Source of the DNA: Halopseudomonas nanhaiensis
GTDB lineage: Bacteria; Pseudomonadota; Gammaproteobacteria; Pseudomonadales; Pseudomonadaceae
NCBI RefSeq assembly: GCF_020025155.1
Contig: NZ_CP073751.1
Location: forward strand, 62,001 to 126,000
Direction: 5' to 3'
Length of the DNA stretch: 64,000 nt
Part shown: positions 27,241 to 35,053 of the stretch, in pieces
How positions within the stretch are numbered: the stretch's first letter is position 1
Layout: each line of letters starts with the position of its first letter
Notes under the pieces: model-generated
What the model was told of the DNA's origin: nothing
What the model saw: the letters and a program-made list of their open reading frames with translations, nothing else
Databases searched by the model: none
Position numbers and translations under genes: made by a program

Positions 27241-28455
27241 ATGCAGCTGATCGACAAACTCGCCGTGCTCGCCGACGCCGCCAAGTACGACGCTTCCTGT
27301 GCAAGCAGCGGGGCGCCAAAGCGCAGCTCCAAGGGCAAGAGCGGCATCGGTGCCACCGATGGCATGGGAATCTGTCACAGCTACACGCCGGATGGCCGCT
27401 GCGTATCGCTGCTCAAGGTCCTGCTCACCAACTTCTGTCTGTATGACTGCCAGTACTGCATCAACCGGCGGTCCAGTGACGTACCACGGGCGCGCTTCAC
27501 GCCGGAAGAAGTGGTCAGGCTGACGCTGGATTTCTACCAGCGCAACTACATCAGCGGGCTGTTTCTCAGCTCGGGCATCATTCGGTCGGCCGATTACACC
27601 ATGGAGCAACTGGTGCGCGTGGCCAGGTTGCTCCGCGAGGAGCATGAATTTCGCGGCTATATCCATCTGAAGACGATCCCCGAGGCTGACCCGGCGCTGA
27701 TCGTCGAGGCGGGCCGCTACGCCGATCGTCTGAGCGTGAACATCGAGCTGCCCGACCCGGCCACGCTGATCCGCCTGGCACCGGAAAAGCGCATCGACAG
27801 CATCACCCAGACCATGGGCACGATTGACGATGCCTCGCAGGATTCGCGGGCAGATCGCCGTGCGCCGGCGTTCGCGCCTGGCGGCCAGAGCACACAGATG
27901 ATCGTTGGGGCCGACGCCAGCGATGACCGCACCGTATTATTCAGAGCCGAGTCGCTGTATCGAGACTACCGTCTCAAACGGGTCTACTACTCGGCTTTCA
28001 GCCCGATCCCCAACAGCCCGTCGTCGGTCCCCTTCCAGCCACCGCCGCTGATGCGCGAGCACCGCCTGTATCAGGCCGATTTCCTGCTGCGTGGCTACGG
28101 CTTCAAGGCCGGGGAACTGCTCGGCGAAACACGCGAGCTGTCGCTGGATATCGATCCGAAGCTGGCGTGGGCGCTGGCCAATCGCGAGCAATTCCCCGTC
28201 GATCTGAACCGCGCCGAGGCGGGCATGATCGCCCGCATCCCGGGCATCGGACTGCGCTCGGCACAACGTATTGTCGAGTTGCGTGCCTTGAAACGCGTGC
28301 GATACCAGGACCTGTTGCGTCTGCGCTGCGTGATGGACAAGGCGCGGCCCTTCGTGGTCACCGCCGATTATCGACCGCGCCAGGACACCGTCGAGTCGGC
28401 GGTTTTGCGCACCCACTTGCGTGATCAGCCTGCGCAGATGGGGCTGTGGGGATGA
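27241..28455 (+). CDS. Putative DNA modification/repair radical SAM protein
   Basis: A 404-residue radical SAM enzyme of the TIGR03916 type. The [4Fe-4S] cluster cysteines are C66, C70 and C73 in NFCLYDCQYC (CX3CX2C). Further radical SAM features are LFLSSGI and YIHLKTIP. The C-terminal part has a helix-hairpin-helix DNA-binding motif (MIARIPGIGLRSAQRIVEL), so nucleic acid is the probable substrate. It is controlled by a LexA box just upstream and overlaps the next gene by ATGA. No reaction is established for the family as far as I know. Confidence 0.9.
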   Translation: MQLIDKLAVLADAAKYDASCASSGAPKRSSKGKSGIGATDGMGICHSYTPDGRCVSLLKVLLTNFCLYDCQYCINRRSSDVPRARFTPEEVVRLTLDFYQRNYISGLFLSSGIIRSADYTMEQLVRVARLLREEHEFRGYIHLKTIPEADPALIVEAGRYADRLSVNIELPDPATLIRLAPEKRIDSITQTMGTIDDASQDSRADRRAPAFAPGGQSTQMIVGADASDDRTVLFRAESLYRDYRLKRVYYSAFSPIPNSPSSVPFQPPPLMREHRLYQADFLLRGYGFKAGELLGETRELSLDIDPKLAWALANREQFPVDLNRAEAGMIARIPGIGLRSAQRIVELRALKRVRYQDLLRLRCVMDKARPFVVTADYRPRQDTVESAVLRTHLRDQPAQMGLWG

Positions 28456-29294
28456 GGGTGCTCACCTGCGATGACGACTTCACCCAGTGGCGCAGCCAGG
28501 CGCGCGGTTTGTTGCTGGCCGGGGTCGCGCCGGAGCAGGTCTGCTGGGAAGATGTCGAGGCGCGACAGCTGTTCGACGATCAGCCAAGCGACGGCACGCT
28601 GCCTGTGGTCTCGTCAGGCCCGTCCGTCCGGGTACCGGCCGATCTGCTTCAGGATCTGCAGCTGGCGGGTTGTCATCGCATGCCGGGTCGCTGGAATCTG
28701 CTCTACCGCGTCCTGTGGCGCGTGACGCACGGCGAGCCGGAAGCCCGACTCGCCGGCGACCCGGATGGCAGTGAGCTGCAGCGGCGGATCAAGGCGGTCA
28801 GGCGCGAGGCTCACCACCTGCACGCCTTCCTGCGCTTTCACCCCTGCCCGGTGAATCCGTCGCTGGATTACGTCGCGATTCATGAAGCCGCGCACGACAT
28901 ACTCGGTTGGGCCAGCGAGCATTTCATCGGTCGTCTTGGCAGGCAGCGCTGGATGATCGTGTCCTCGCGCGATGCTGTCTGGTTCGACGGGGAACACCTG
29001 CAGCACCAGCGGAGCTGTCCAGAGCAATGGCGGGCCCTGGCCGACGCGGTGTGTAGCCAAGACGACGCGCTTTGGCAGACCTACTACAGCTGCATCTTCA
29101 ATCCTGCGCGGGTCAACCCGAAAGTGATGCGGGGGCACATGCCGAATCGGTTCTGGTCCGGCCTGCCGGAAGGCAAGCTGATTGCGGGCCTGGTGGGCGA
29201 GGCGCGCCTGGGTGCGCGTCAGGTCGGGCAGGCTGGCAGAGTTTCGGCACAGGGCGGCAAGCGCATCGGCGCCAAGCCGCCCGCCTCCGACTAG
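28452..29294 (+). CDS. DUF4130 (TIGR03915) partner of the radical SAM protein
   Basis: A 280-residue protein of the TIGR03915/DUF4130 family, described as a probable DNA metabolism protein and almost always paired with the radical SAM gene. In some genomes the domain is fused to a uracil-DNA glycosylase domain (UdgX-like fusion). Here the C-terminus is only a short basic tail (GKRIGAKPP) with no glycosylase motifs. The domain contains FLRFHPC and the PHDILGWASEHF-like stretch AAHDILGWASEHF. The start at 28452 overlaps the upstream stop. The stop codon TAG shares the palindrome CTAG with the convergent sco gene. No catalytic residue can be assigned. Confidence 0.85.
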   Translation: MRVLTCDDDFTQWRSQARGLLLAGVAPEQVCWEDVEARQLFDDQPSDGTLPVVSSGPSVRVPADLLQDLQLAGCHRMPGRWNLLYRVLWRVTHGEPEARLAGDPDGSELQRRIKAVRREAHHLHAFLRFHPCPVNPSLDYVAIHEAAHDILGWASEHFIGRLGRQRWMIVSSRDAVWFDGEHLQHQRSCPEQWRALADAVCSQDDALWQTYYSCIFNPARVNPKVMRGHMPNRFWSGLPEGKLIAGLVGEARLGARQVGQAGRVSAQGGKRIGAKPPASD

Positions 29295-29917
29295 CGCTGC
29301 ATCAGCTGCGGCAGGTATCGGGTGACCGATTGGCGCTGCAAGGGGGCGCGCAGAAAACCGGCGTAGCGGCCTTCCGGGTCGATCAACACCACCTGTCCGC
29401 TGTGATCGACCAGATAGTCCTGCTCAGACGTGTCCGGCTCGATATAGGCAATCGACAACGCGCTGGCCAGCTTCTCCAGCTCGGCAGGCTCGCCGGTGGC
29501 TCCGCGAAACTCCGGATTGAAATAGTCGAGGTATTCGCGCAGTCGTGCCGGGGTGTCGCGCTCGGGATCGACGCTCACCAGTGTCACGCGCAGATTGTCG
29601 CGCGCTTGCTCTGGCAGGTCGGCCACCAACTGGCGGAGATCGGCCAGGGTGGTCGGGCAGATGTCCGGGCAGAAGGTGTATCCGAAGAACACCAGATCCC
29701 ACTGCCCACGGAGCTGTTGCTCGGTCCAGTCACCGTTGCCTGCCGCCTGCAGGCGCACCTCCGGCACCGGGCGCGGAGCGTCGAAGACGAAGATGCCTGC
29801 CTGCGATAGCTGCTCGGCGTCCAGATCCGGGGTCCGGGTCATCTTGAACAGCAGCAGACCGAGGATCATCGCGATGATCGCGAGGATGATCCATACCGTT
29901 CTCTGAACGCCGCTCAT
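29291..29917 (-). CDS. sco: SCO1/SenC copper chaperone for cytochrome oxidase
   Basis: A 208-residue membrane-anchored thioredoxin-fold protein that delivers copper to the CuA site of cytochrome oxidase. An N-terminal transmembrane helix (IILAIIAMILGLLLF) is followed by the copper-binding motif FCPDICP (CxxxC) and the distal histidine in DYLVDHSG. The start at 29917 overlaps the cyoE stop (ATGA); a longer in-frame ORF is a shadow of cyoE. It is the last gene of the cox operon. Confidence 0.92.
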   Translation of the reverse strand: MSGVQRTVWIILAIIAMILGLLLFKMTRTPDLDAEQLSQAGIFVFDAPRPVPEVRLQAAGNGDWTEQQLRGQWDLVFFGYTFCPDICPTTLADLRQLVADLPEQARDNLRVTLVSVDPERDTPARLREYLDYFNPEFRGATGEPAELEKLASALSIAYIEPDTSEQDYLVDHSGQVVLIDPEGRYAGFLRAPLQRQSVTRYLPQLMQR

Positions 29918-30819
29918 AACCAGCCGGCGATGCTGGCGTAGTGATCGACCAGCAGTGCCACAAACAGCCACAGCAGGTACCAGAGCGAGTATTTGAACGT
30001 CTTGATGGCCGCGTGAAGCCGACTGTCCTTCCACAGCGCCCAGGCCCAGTCGAGGAAGCGGATGCCCAGCACCAGCGCGACCACCAGATACAGCGGTCCG
30101 CTCATCTGGATGACGTAGGGCAGCAAACTGACGGCCAGCAGGATCAGGGTGTAGAGCAGAATATGCAGTTTGGTGTAGCGCTCGCCGTGGGTGACCGGCA
30201 GCATCGGAATATCGACCTTGGCGTACTCGGCCTTGCGATGAATCGCCAGCGCCCAGAAGTGCGGCGGTGTCCAGGCGAAGATGATCAGCACCAGCAGGAG
30301 CCCTTCGGCGTCGATCTGACCGGTGACGGCGGTCCAGCCGAGCAGCGGGGGTGCTGCGCCGGCAAGCCCGCCGATCACGATGTTCTGCGGAGTGGCGCGT
30401 TTGAGAAAGGAGGTATAGATCACGGCGTAGCCGAGCAGCGAACCAAGTGTCAGCCAGGCCGTAATGGCGTTGACCCATTGCAGCAGTATCGCCATACCGG
30501 CAACACCCAGCAGCATGGCGAACACCACCGCATTGACCGGGTTGACGCGACCCTGGGCCAACGGGCGTCTCTGCGTGCGGGCCATGTGCAGGTCGATACG
30601 GCGATCCACCACATGGTTGATGGCGGCGGCAGAGCCGGCACACAGTGCAATGCCCAGATTACCGGCGACCAGTACCACCCAGGGCACCGCCCCTTCGGTG
30701 GCCAGCAGCATGCCGATCGCCGACGTGATGATCATCAGCGCCACGACCTTGGGCTTGGTCAGCTCCAGGTAATCGCGCCAGCTGGCCTCCAGCTGACCTG
30801 CGTTGGTCAAGCTCCGCAT
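29914..30819 (-). CDS. ctaB: Protoheme IX farnesyltransferase (haem O synthase)
   Basis: A 301-residue UbiA-family prenyltransferase with about nine transmembrane helices. It adds a farnesyl group to haem b to make haem O. The first Asp-rich motif is NHVVDRRIDLHMART (NxxxDxxxD) and the second region contains YTSFLKR. It lies 66 bp after ctaA on the same strand and overlaps sco. Its product is converted to haem A by CtaA, so the operon contains both haem A steps. Confidence 0.95.
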   Translation of the reverse strand: MRSLTNAGQLEASWRDYLELTKPKVVALMIITSAIGMLLATEGAVPWVVLVAGNLGIALCAGSAAAINHVVDRRIDLHMARTQRRPLAQGRVNPVNAVVFAMLLGVAGMAILLQWVNAITAWLTLGSLLGYAVIYTSFLKRATPQNIVIGGLAGAAPPLLGWTAVTGQIDAEGLLLVLIIFAWTPPHFWALAIHRKAEYAKVDIPMLPVTHGERYTKLHILLYTLILLAVSLLPYVIQMSGPLYLVVALVLGIRFLDWAWALWKDSRLHAAIKTFKYSLWYLLWLFVALLVDHYASIAGWL

Positions 30820-30885
30820 CGTGCTCTCCCCCTGACGCTTTTCAAGCGCCTTTATGTTTATTGTGGTCCCAGTATGCGCCAGCCT

Positions 30886-31923
30886 TCAGTGACTGGCCAG
30901 CGCGCTGCCCGGATGCGGTCTGGCAAAGATTGCCTCGTTCCCGGGCGAGCGCAGCCGGTAGTTCACCGCCACCATGACCAGCAGCAGGCAGGCTCCTCCG
31001 GCGTTGTGTGCAACGGCCACCGACAACGGCAGGTGCGCCAGCACGTTGGTCACCCCAAGCGCGACCTGCATCAGCAGTACCAGAACGATCAGGCCGGCCA
31101 TTGTCGGCAGGCCCGAGCGCAGCAGGCGCCATGCCAGAAACAGGACGGTCAGCGTGGTGATCACTGCACCGATCCGGTGTGCGAAGTGAATTGCCGTGCG
31201 TCCTGCGCCGTCCAGTATGCCGCCCAGGTAGTTGGGTCCGATCTCGTGGAAGACATCGAAGCCGGCAGCGAAGTTCATGTCCGGCCACCATTCGCCATGG
31301 CATGTGGGCAGGTCGGTGCAGGCAAGGGCTGCGTAGTTGCTGCTGGTCCAGCCGCCCAGAGCGATCTGGGCGATGACCACCATTAGCGCTATGCGCGCCA
31401 CCAGTCTGACCGGCTGGCGGGAAGGACTCCCCAGGGGACGCAATCCGCCATGCAGGCGCAGGCACAGCAACAGCAGCAGGCTGAGCGTGGCAAAGCCGCC
31501 GAGCAGATGCGCGGTCACCACCTGCGGCCACAGTTTGAGCGTCACCGTCCACATGCCGAATGCTGCCTGGCAGATCACCAGCAGCAACAGGCCAAAGCTC
31601 AGGCCTGCCGGGTACCCGCGCTCTTGACGGTGCCGCAGGCTGAACAGGGCGAGCCCGAGGATGACCAGTCCGAGCGTGCCGGCCGCGTAGCGGTGGATCA
31701 TCTCCGCCCAGGCCTTGAACGACTCGACCGGGCTATCCGGGTAGCGCATCTGCGCCAGTTCAAGTGCCGAATCGCTTCGCGGCACACTGAGAAAGCCGTA
31801 GCAGCCGGGCCAGTCCGGACAACCCAGCCCGGCGTGGGTAAGCCGGGTAAAGGCACCCAGTACGACCACTACAAAACCCAGCAGCAGTGCCAGCACCGCG
31901 AAATTGAACCCCGGTTTACGCAT
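30886..31923 (-). CDS. ctaA: Haem A synthase CtaA/COX15
   Basis: A 345-residue multi-pass membrane protein of the COX15 family, converting haem O to haem A. Eight hydrophobic helices are visible with haem-ligand histidines in RLTHAGLGCPDWPGCYG, MIHRYAAG, TAHLLGG and FAHRIGA. A paired-cysteine loop (CTDLPTCHG) is present. It is separated by 4 bp from the gene upstream. With CtaB and SCO it completes cofactor assembly for the oxidase encoded upstream. Confidence 0.94.
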   Translation of the reverse strand: MRKPGFNFAVLALLLGFVVVVLGAFTRLTHAGLGCPDWPGCYGFLSVPRSDSALELAQMRYPDSPVESFKAWAEMIHRYAAGTLGLVILGLALFSLRHRQERGYPAGLSFGLLLLVICQAAFGMWTVTLKLWPQVVTAHLLGGFATLSLLLLLCLRLHGGLRPLGSPSRQPVRLVARIALMVVIAQIALGGWTSSNYAALACTDLPTCHGEWWPDMNFAAGFDVFHEIGPNYLGGILDGAGRTAIHFAHRIGAVITTLTVLFLAWRLLRSGLPTMAGLIVLVLLMQVALGVTNVLAHLPLSVAVAHNAGGACLLLVMVAVNYRLRSPGNEAIFARPHPGSALASH

Positions 31924-31927
31924 GTGA

Positions 31928-32527
31928 TTACCCTATCTTCGAAACTTTCAGCAGGTGTTTCAGATCATCCAGTATCTGCCGGCCCGGCCGGTCCGGATTG
32001 CGCCTGAGCACCACCCGGCCGAGTGGATCGACCACCCAGAGTTGCGGGCCCTGCTGCCAGTCCTGCGGCTGGCCGTTCAGACTGTCCTGGTAGGCCGACT
32101 GGTTCAATGGCTGTACCGCTAGACGCGGAAAGTCGGTTTCTATCCGTTCGCGGGTCTCAGCCGACAACGGCTGCGCCGGCAGCAGTACGTGCTCCACCCG
32201 GCCGGCCTCCCGGCCCAGCGCCACATTGATCTGCCGCGCTTCATGGACCAGCGCCAGGCACGCCTCGGTGCATTCACCCGGCGTGGTGACAGTCAGTCGC
32301 CACGGGGCGCCATAGCCCAGGGGTTCGACACCGGCGCCCCACGCCTGTACGGACACTTCCTGCTCCAGCAGGTCGGACTTGTTGGTATGGCTCTCCGGCA
32401 CGCCGACGCCCGAGCGTGCCATGATCCAGGCGACGAGTATCGGGCCAACGACCACCCCGAAGACGGCCAGCAGCTTGAGTTGTCCGCGCCGGCGCGGCGG
32501 CGCATCAGATGCGTTATGGTTTTCCAT
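31928..32527 (-). CDS. Membrane-anchored thioredoxin-like protein of the cox operon
   Basis: A 199-residue protein with one N-terminal transmembrane helix (LLAVFGVVVGPILVAWIMA) and a periplasmic domain whose late segment LWVVDPLGRVVLRRNP resembles SCO/thioredoxin-like folds. A cysteine pair occurs in GECTEACLALVHEA (CxxxC, as in SCO proteins). It corresponds in position to P. aeruginosa PA0111. The start at 32527 overlaps the SURF1 gene end by 14 bp. A role in oxidase assembly or copper/redox handling is inferred from context; the copper histidine of SCO is not evident. Confidence 0.75.
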   Translation of the reverse strand: MENHNASDAPPRRRGQLKLLAVFGVVVGPILVAWIMARSGVGVPESHTNKSDLLEQEVSVQAWGAGVEPLGYGAPWRLTVTTPGECTEACLALVHEARQINVALGREAGRVEHVLLPAQPLSAETRERIETDFPRLAVQPLNQSAYQDSLNGQPQDWQQGPQLWVVDPLGRVVLRRNPDRPGRQILDDLKHLLKVSKIG

Positions 32528-33245
32528 GGACGATGGTTCCTTCCGAGTCGGGCCGAAAGCCGGCCCAGATAAACAGGACAATGAGGGCGGCCGCCAGAGC
32601 GAACCACTGGACGGCATAGCCGACATGCTTGGTCGACGTCATCGGGAGCCCGGGCCAGTCCAGCCGCAGGGCGCCGGGACCGCTGTCGGTCAGCCGCGCT
32701 ATCCAGCCAGGGCTGGCCAGCCCGAGCTGCTCGTACAGTCGCTCGGGCTCGACACGCACGATCAGCTTCGGCCAGCCACTGCGATCCGATCCATCGGGCA
32801 GTTCGAAGCCGCGACCGGGCTCGGGCAGGGCTTCCACGGTCAGCGTCACGGTCTGTTCCGGCGTCTTCACCGCGGGGCGCTCGCTACGATCCCGCCATGG
32901 GATCCAGCCGCGGTTGACGATCACCCACTGGCCGGTAGCTTCATCACGAAATGGTTGCAGAACCTCGACGCCCGAGCGGCCGTCGCGGGTCCGGTTGTCC
33001 AGCAGCCAGACATGCTCGACGTCAAATTGACCGCGCAGTCGTAGCTGTCGCCATGCCGCGTCGTCGCCAGGCGGCAGTTGATCAAGTGGGATCGCCGGCT
33101 GGTCCCTGCCCTGGTCGATCCGGGCCTGCAGCGTGCGCTTTTCGTCGGCGCGGTCCAGCTGCCAGAAGCCGAGGGTAATCAGCAGGGGAAGGAAGACCAG
33201 GACGAACAGCCACAGAGGCCAGCCAGGTGCAAAGCGACGGCTCAT
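32514..33245 (-). CDS. SURF1-family cytochrome oxidase assembly protein
   Basis: A 243-residue SURF1 homologue that helps insert haem A into subunit I. It has the family topology: a transmembrane helix near each end (FVLVFLPLLITLGFWQ and YAVQWFALAAALIVLFIW) with a periplasmic domain between. The hallmark RGWIPWRDR and the N-terminal GFWQLDRA motif are present. Start 33245 (MSRRFAPGW) is chosen; the longer ORF overlaps the divergent DUF2909 gene. Confidence 0.9.
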   Translation of the reverse strand: MSRRFAPGWPLWLFVLVFLPLLITLGFWQLDRADEKRTLQARIDQGRDQPAIPLDQLPPGDDAAWRQLRLRGQFDVEHVWLLDNRTRDGRSGVEVLQPFRDEATGQWVIVNRGWIPWRDRSERPAVKTPEQTVTLTVEALPEPGRGFELPDGSDRSGWPKLIVRVEPERLYEQLGLASPGWIARLTDSGPGALRLDWPGLPMTSTKHVGYAVQWFALAAALIVLFIWAGFRPDSEGTIVHGKP

Positions 33246-33314
33246 GGCAGGCGCTCCGGGAGCGCCAACGGCGCTATACTGCGTGGACATTCTGCGAACA
33301 AGGAAACGTCGGTC

Positions 33315-33530
33315 ATGTGGCTCAAGATAACCATTCTGCTGTTGTTGGCCGCGCTGGCGGTAAGTCTGTTCAGCGGGCTGTTCTTCCTCATGAAGGATAC
33401 CGACAACAGTGGACGGCTGGTCAATGCACTCAGTGTGAGGATCGTCCTGACCGTGCTGGTGGTCATCCTGATCGCTTACGGTTTCTGGTCCGGCCAGCTG
33501 GGCTGGAATACCCCCTGGCTGCACGGCTGA
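33315..33530 (+). CDS. DUF2909 twin-helix membrane protein
   Basis: A 71-residue protein with two transmembrane helices (ITILLLLAALAVSLFSGLFF and IVLTVLVVILIAYGFW) and a short loop KDTDNSGR between them. It matches the DUF2909 family embedded in pseudomonad cox clusters (P. aeruginosa PA0109), where it lies on the opposite strand to its neighbours as here. AGGAAA lies upstream of the ATG at 33315. Its stop codon lies inside a strong hairpin. Function unknown; an oxidase-related role is inferred only from location. Confidence 0.82.
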   Translation: MWLKITILLLLAALAVSLFSGLFFLMKDTDNSGRLVNALSVRIVLTVLVVILIAYGFWSGQLGWNTPWLHG

Positions 33531-33542
33531 GCAGCCAGGGGG
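33511..33542. terminator. Strong hairpin between convergent DUF2909 and ctaE
   Basis: CCCCCTGGCTGC pairs perfectly with GCAGCCAGGGGG across an 8-nt loop that contains the DUF2909 stop codon. There is no T-run on either side, so it is at best a non-canonical terminator or mRNA 3'-end stabiliser. Confidence 0.5.
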
Positions 33543-33547
33543 ATCGG

Positions 33548-34447
33548 TCAGACGACGTAGACAAAGATGAACAATCCGACCCAGACCACGTCAACGAAGT
33601 GCCAGTACCAGGCAGCTGCCTCGAAGCCGAAGTGATTGTCGGGAGTGAAATGGCCCTTGATGACCCGTAGCAGTATCACGGTCAGTATCAGCGTACCCAT
33701 GAACACGTGTGCACCGTGAAAGCCGGTGAGCATGAAGAACGTGGCACCGTAGATACCCGAGTTGAGCGTCAGGCCCAGATCGTTGTACGCATGGACGTAT
33801 TCCATGATCTGCAGCCCGAGAAACACTACCGCAAGCACTACGGTCAGCAGCAGCCAGTTACGCAGTGCAGCGCGTTTGCCGGCGCGCAGGGCGTGGTGGG
33901 CCAGCGTCACGGTGACGCTCGAGCTGATCAGGATGATGGTATTGATCAGAGGCAGCTGCCAGGGGCTGATGGTTTCGCGCGGACCGGGGAACGCAGAGGG
34001 ATCAGGATTCTGCATCAGCGGCCAGCTGAACTGGAATTCCGGCCAGAGCATGTTGGAGTAGCCGCGTTCGCCTTCGCCGGAGAGCCACGGGCCGACCAGT
34101 ACGCGGATGTAAAATAACGCGCCGAAGAAAGCGGCAAAGAACATCACCTCCGAGAAGATGAACCAGCCCATGCCCATCCGGAACGAGCGATCCATCTGCG
34201 CGCTGTAGAGTCCCTGGCGGCTCTCGTTGATCACGTTGCTGAACCAGCCGAAGAACATGTAGGCAATGATGGCCAGGCCGGCAATCAGTACCCAGCGTGC
34301 TCCGCCGGCAGGATCGCCGTCACTCAGGTTGTTCATCAGCGTGCCGGCGCCGAGTACGGTTACCAGCAGGCCGATCGAGCCGACGATGGGCCATTTGCTC
34401 TGCGCCGGGACGTAATAGACTTCGTGCTGCGTATCGTGACTTGCCAT
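33548..34447 (-). CDS. ctaE: Cytochrome c oxidase subunit III
   Basis: A 299-residue seven-helix subunit III (COX3). Typical segments are MGWFIFSEVMFFAAFFGALF, HHALRAG and the C-terminal WYWHFVDVVWVGLFIFVYV. The start at 34447 (MASHDTQHEVYYVP) follows GGAGAAC; the upstream ORF extension has no support. It lies 29 bp after ctaG. It stabilises subunit I and supports proton uptake in aa3/caa3 oxidases. Confidence 0.95.
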   Translation of the reverse strand: MASHDTQHEVYYVPAQSKWPIVGSIGLLVTVLGAGTLMNNLSDGDPAGGARWVLIAGLAIIAYMFFGWFSNVINESRQGLYSAQMDRSFRMGMGWFIFSEVMFFAAFFGALFYIRVLVGPWLSGEGERGYSNMLWPEFQFSWPLMQNPDPSAFPGPRETISPWQLPLINTIILISSSVTVTLAHHALRAGKRAALRNWLLLTVVLAVVFLGLQIMEYVHAYNDLGLTLNSGIYGATFFMLTGFHGAHVFMGTLILTVILLRVIKGHFTPDNHFGFEAAAWYWHFVDVVWVGLFIFVYVV

Positions 34448-34476
34448 TGTGTTGTTCTCCTTATCAGGCAGCCTGT

Positions 34477-35043
34477 TCAATTGATGGGCGCGGAGGCCAG
34501 GTCAAGGCTGCCTGCCATGCGCTCGGTCACATCGAATAACGTGTAGGACAGCGTCAACCGCCGGATCTCCCCGGGCATCTCAGGATCGATGATGAAGCGT
34601 ACCGGCATCTCGATGCGCTCTCCCGGTTGCAAAACCTGCTGGGTAAAACAGAAGCATTCGGTCTTGTGGAAGTACGCCGCGGCCTTGGACGGGGCAACGC
34701 TGGGGATGGCCTGAGCGACCATCGGCCGGTCGGTTGGATTGTGCGCAACAAAGCGGATTTCACGGGTTTCACCCGGGTGCAGCGACAGTTCGTCGGCCAT
34801 CGGGCCGAAGCTCCACTGCATGCCCTCGGCGTTGGTCGCGACGAACTGGACCCGCAAGGTGCGTTCGGTATCGACCGACTTGGCTTCGCCCACGTAGGCC
34901 GCCTTGTCGGTCTTGCCGTTGATCCCGAAGGCCTGACACATGACGTCGTAGATCGGCACCAGCAGGAATCCGAAACCGAACATCCCGACCACCAGCAGTA
35001 ACAGCCTGCCTACCAGACGCTTGTTGCTCAGGCCTTCGCTCAT
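34477..35043 (-). CDS. ctaG: Cytochrome c oxidase assembly protein CtaG (Cox11)
   Basis: A 188-residue Cox11-type protein that delivers copper to the CuB centre of subunit I. One N-terminal membrane helix (LLLLVVGMFGFGFLLVPIY) precedes a periplasmic Ig-like domain carrying the copper motif ECFCFTQQ (CFCF). It follows ctaD by 10 bp. The C-terminal strand LTLSYTLFDV is characteristic. Confidence 0.95.
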   Translation of the reverse strand: MSEGLSNKRLVGRLLLLVVGMFGFGFLLVPIYDVMCQAFGINGKTDKAAYVGEAKSVDTERTLRVQFVATNAEGMQWSFGPMADELSLHPGETREIRFVAHNPTDRPMVAQAIPSVAPSKAAAYFHKTECFCFTQQVLQPGERIEMPVRFIIDPEMPGEIRRLTLSYTLFDVTERMAGSLDLASAPIN

Positions 35044-35053
35044 CGCGGACTCC

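Noticed and set aside
28452-29294. Uracil-DNA glycosylase activity for the DUF4130 protein
   Set aside because: The glycosylase domain found in fused relatives is absent; only a short basic tail follows the DUF4130 region.
29941-31386. 481-residue plus-strand ORF opposite ctaB/ctaA
   Set aside because: A Gln/His/Arg-rich shadow of two membrane protein genes.
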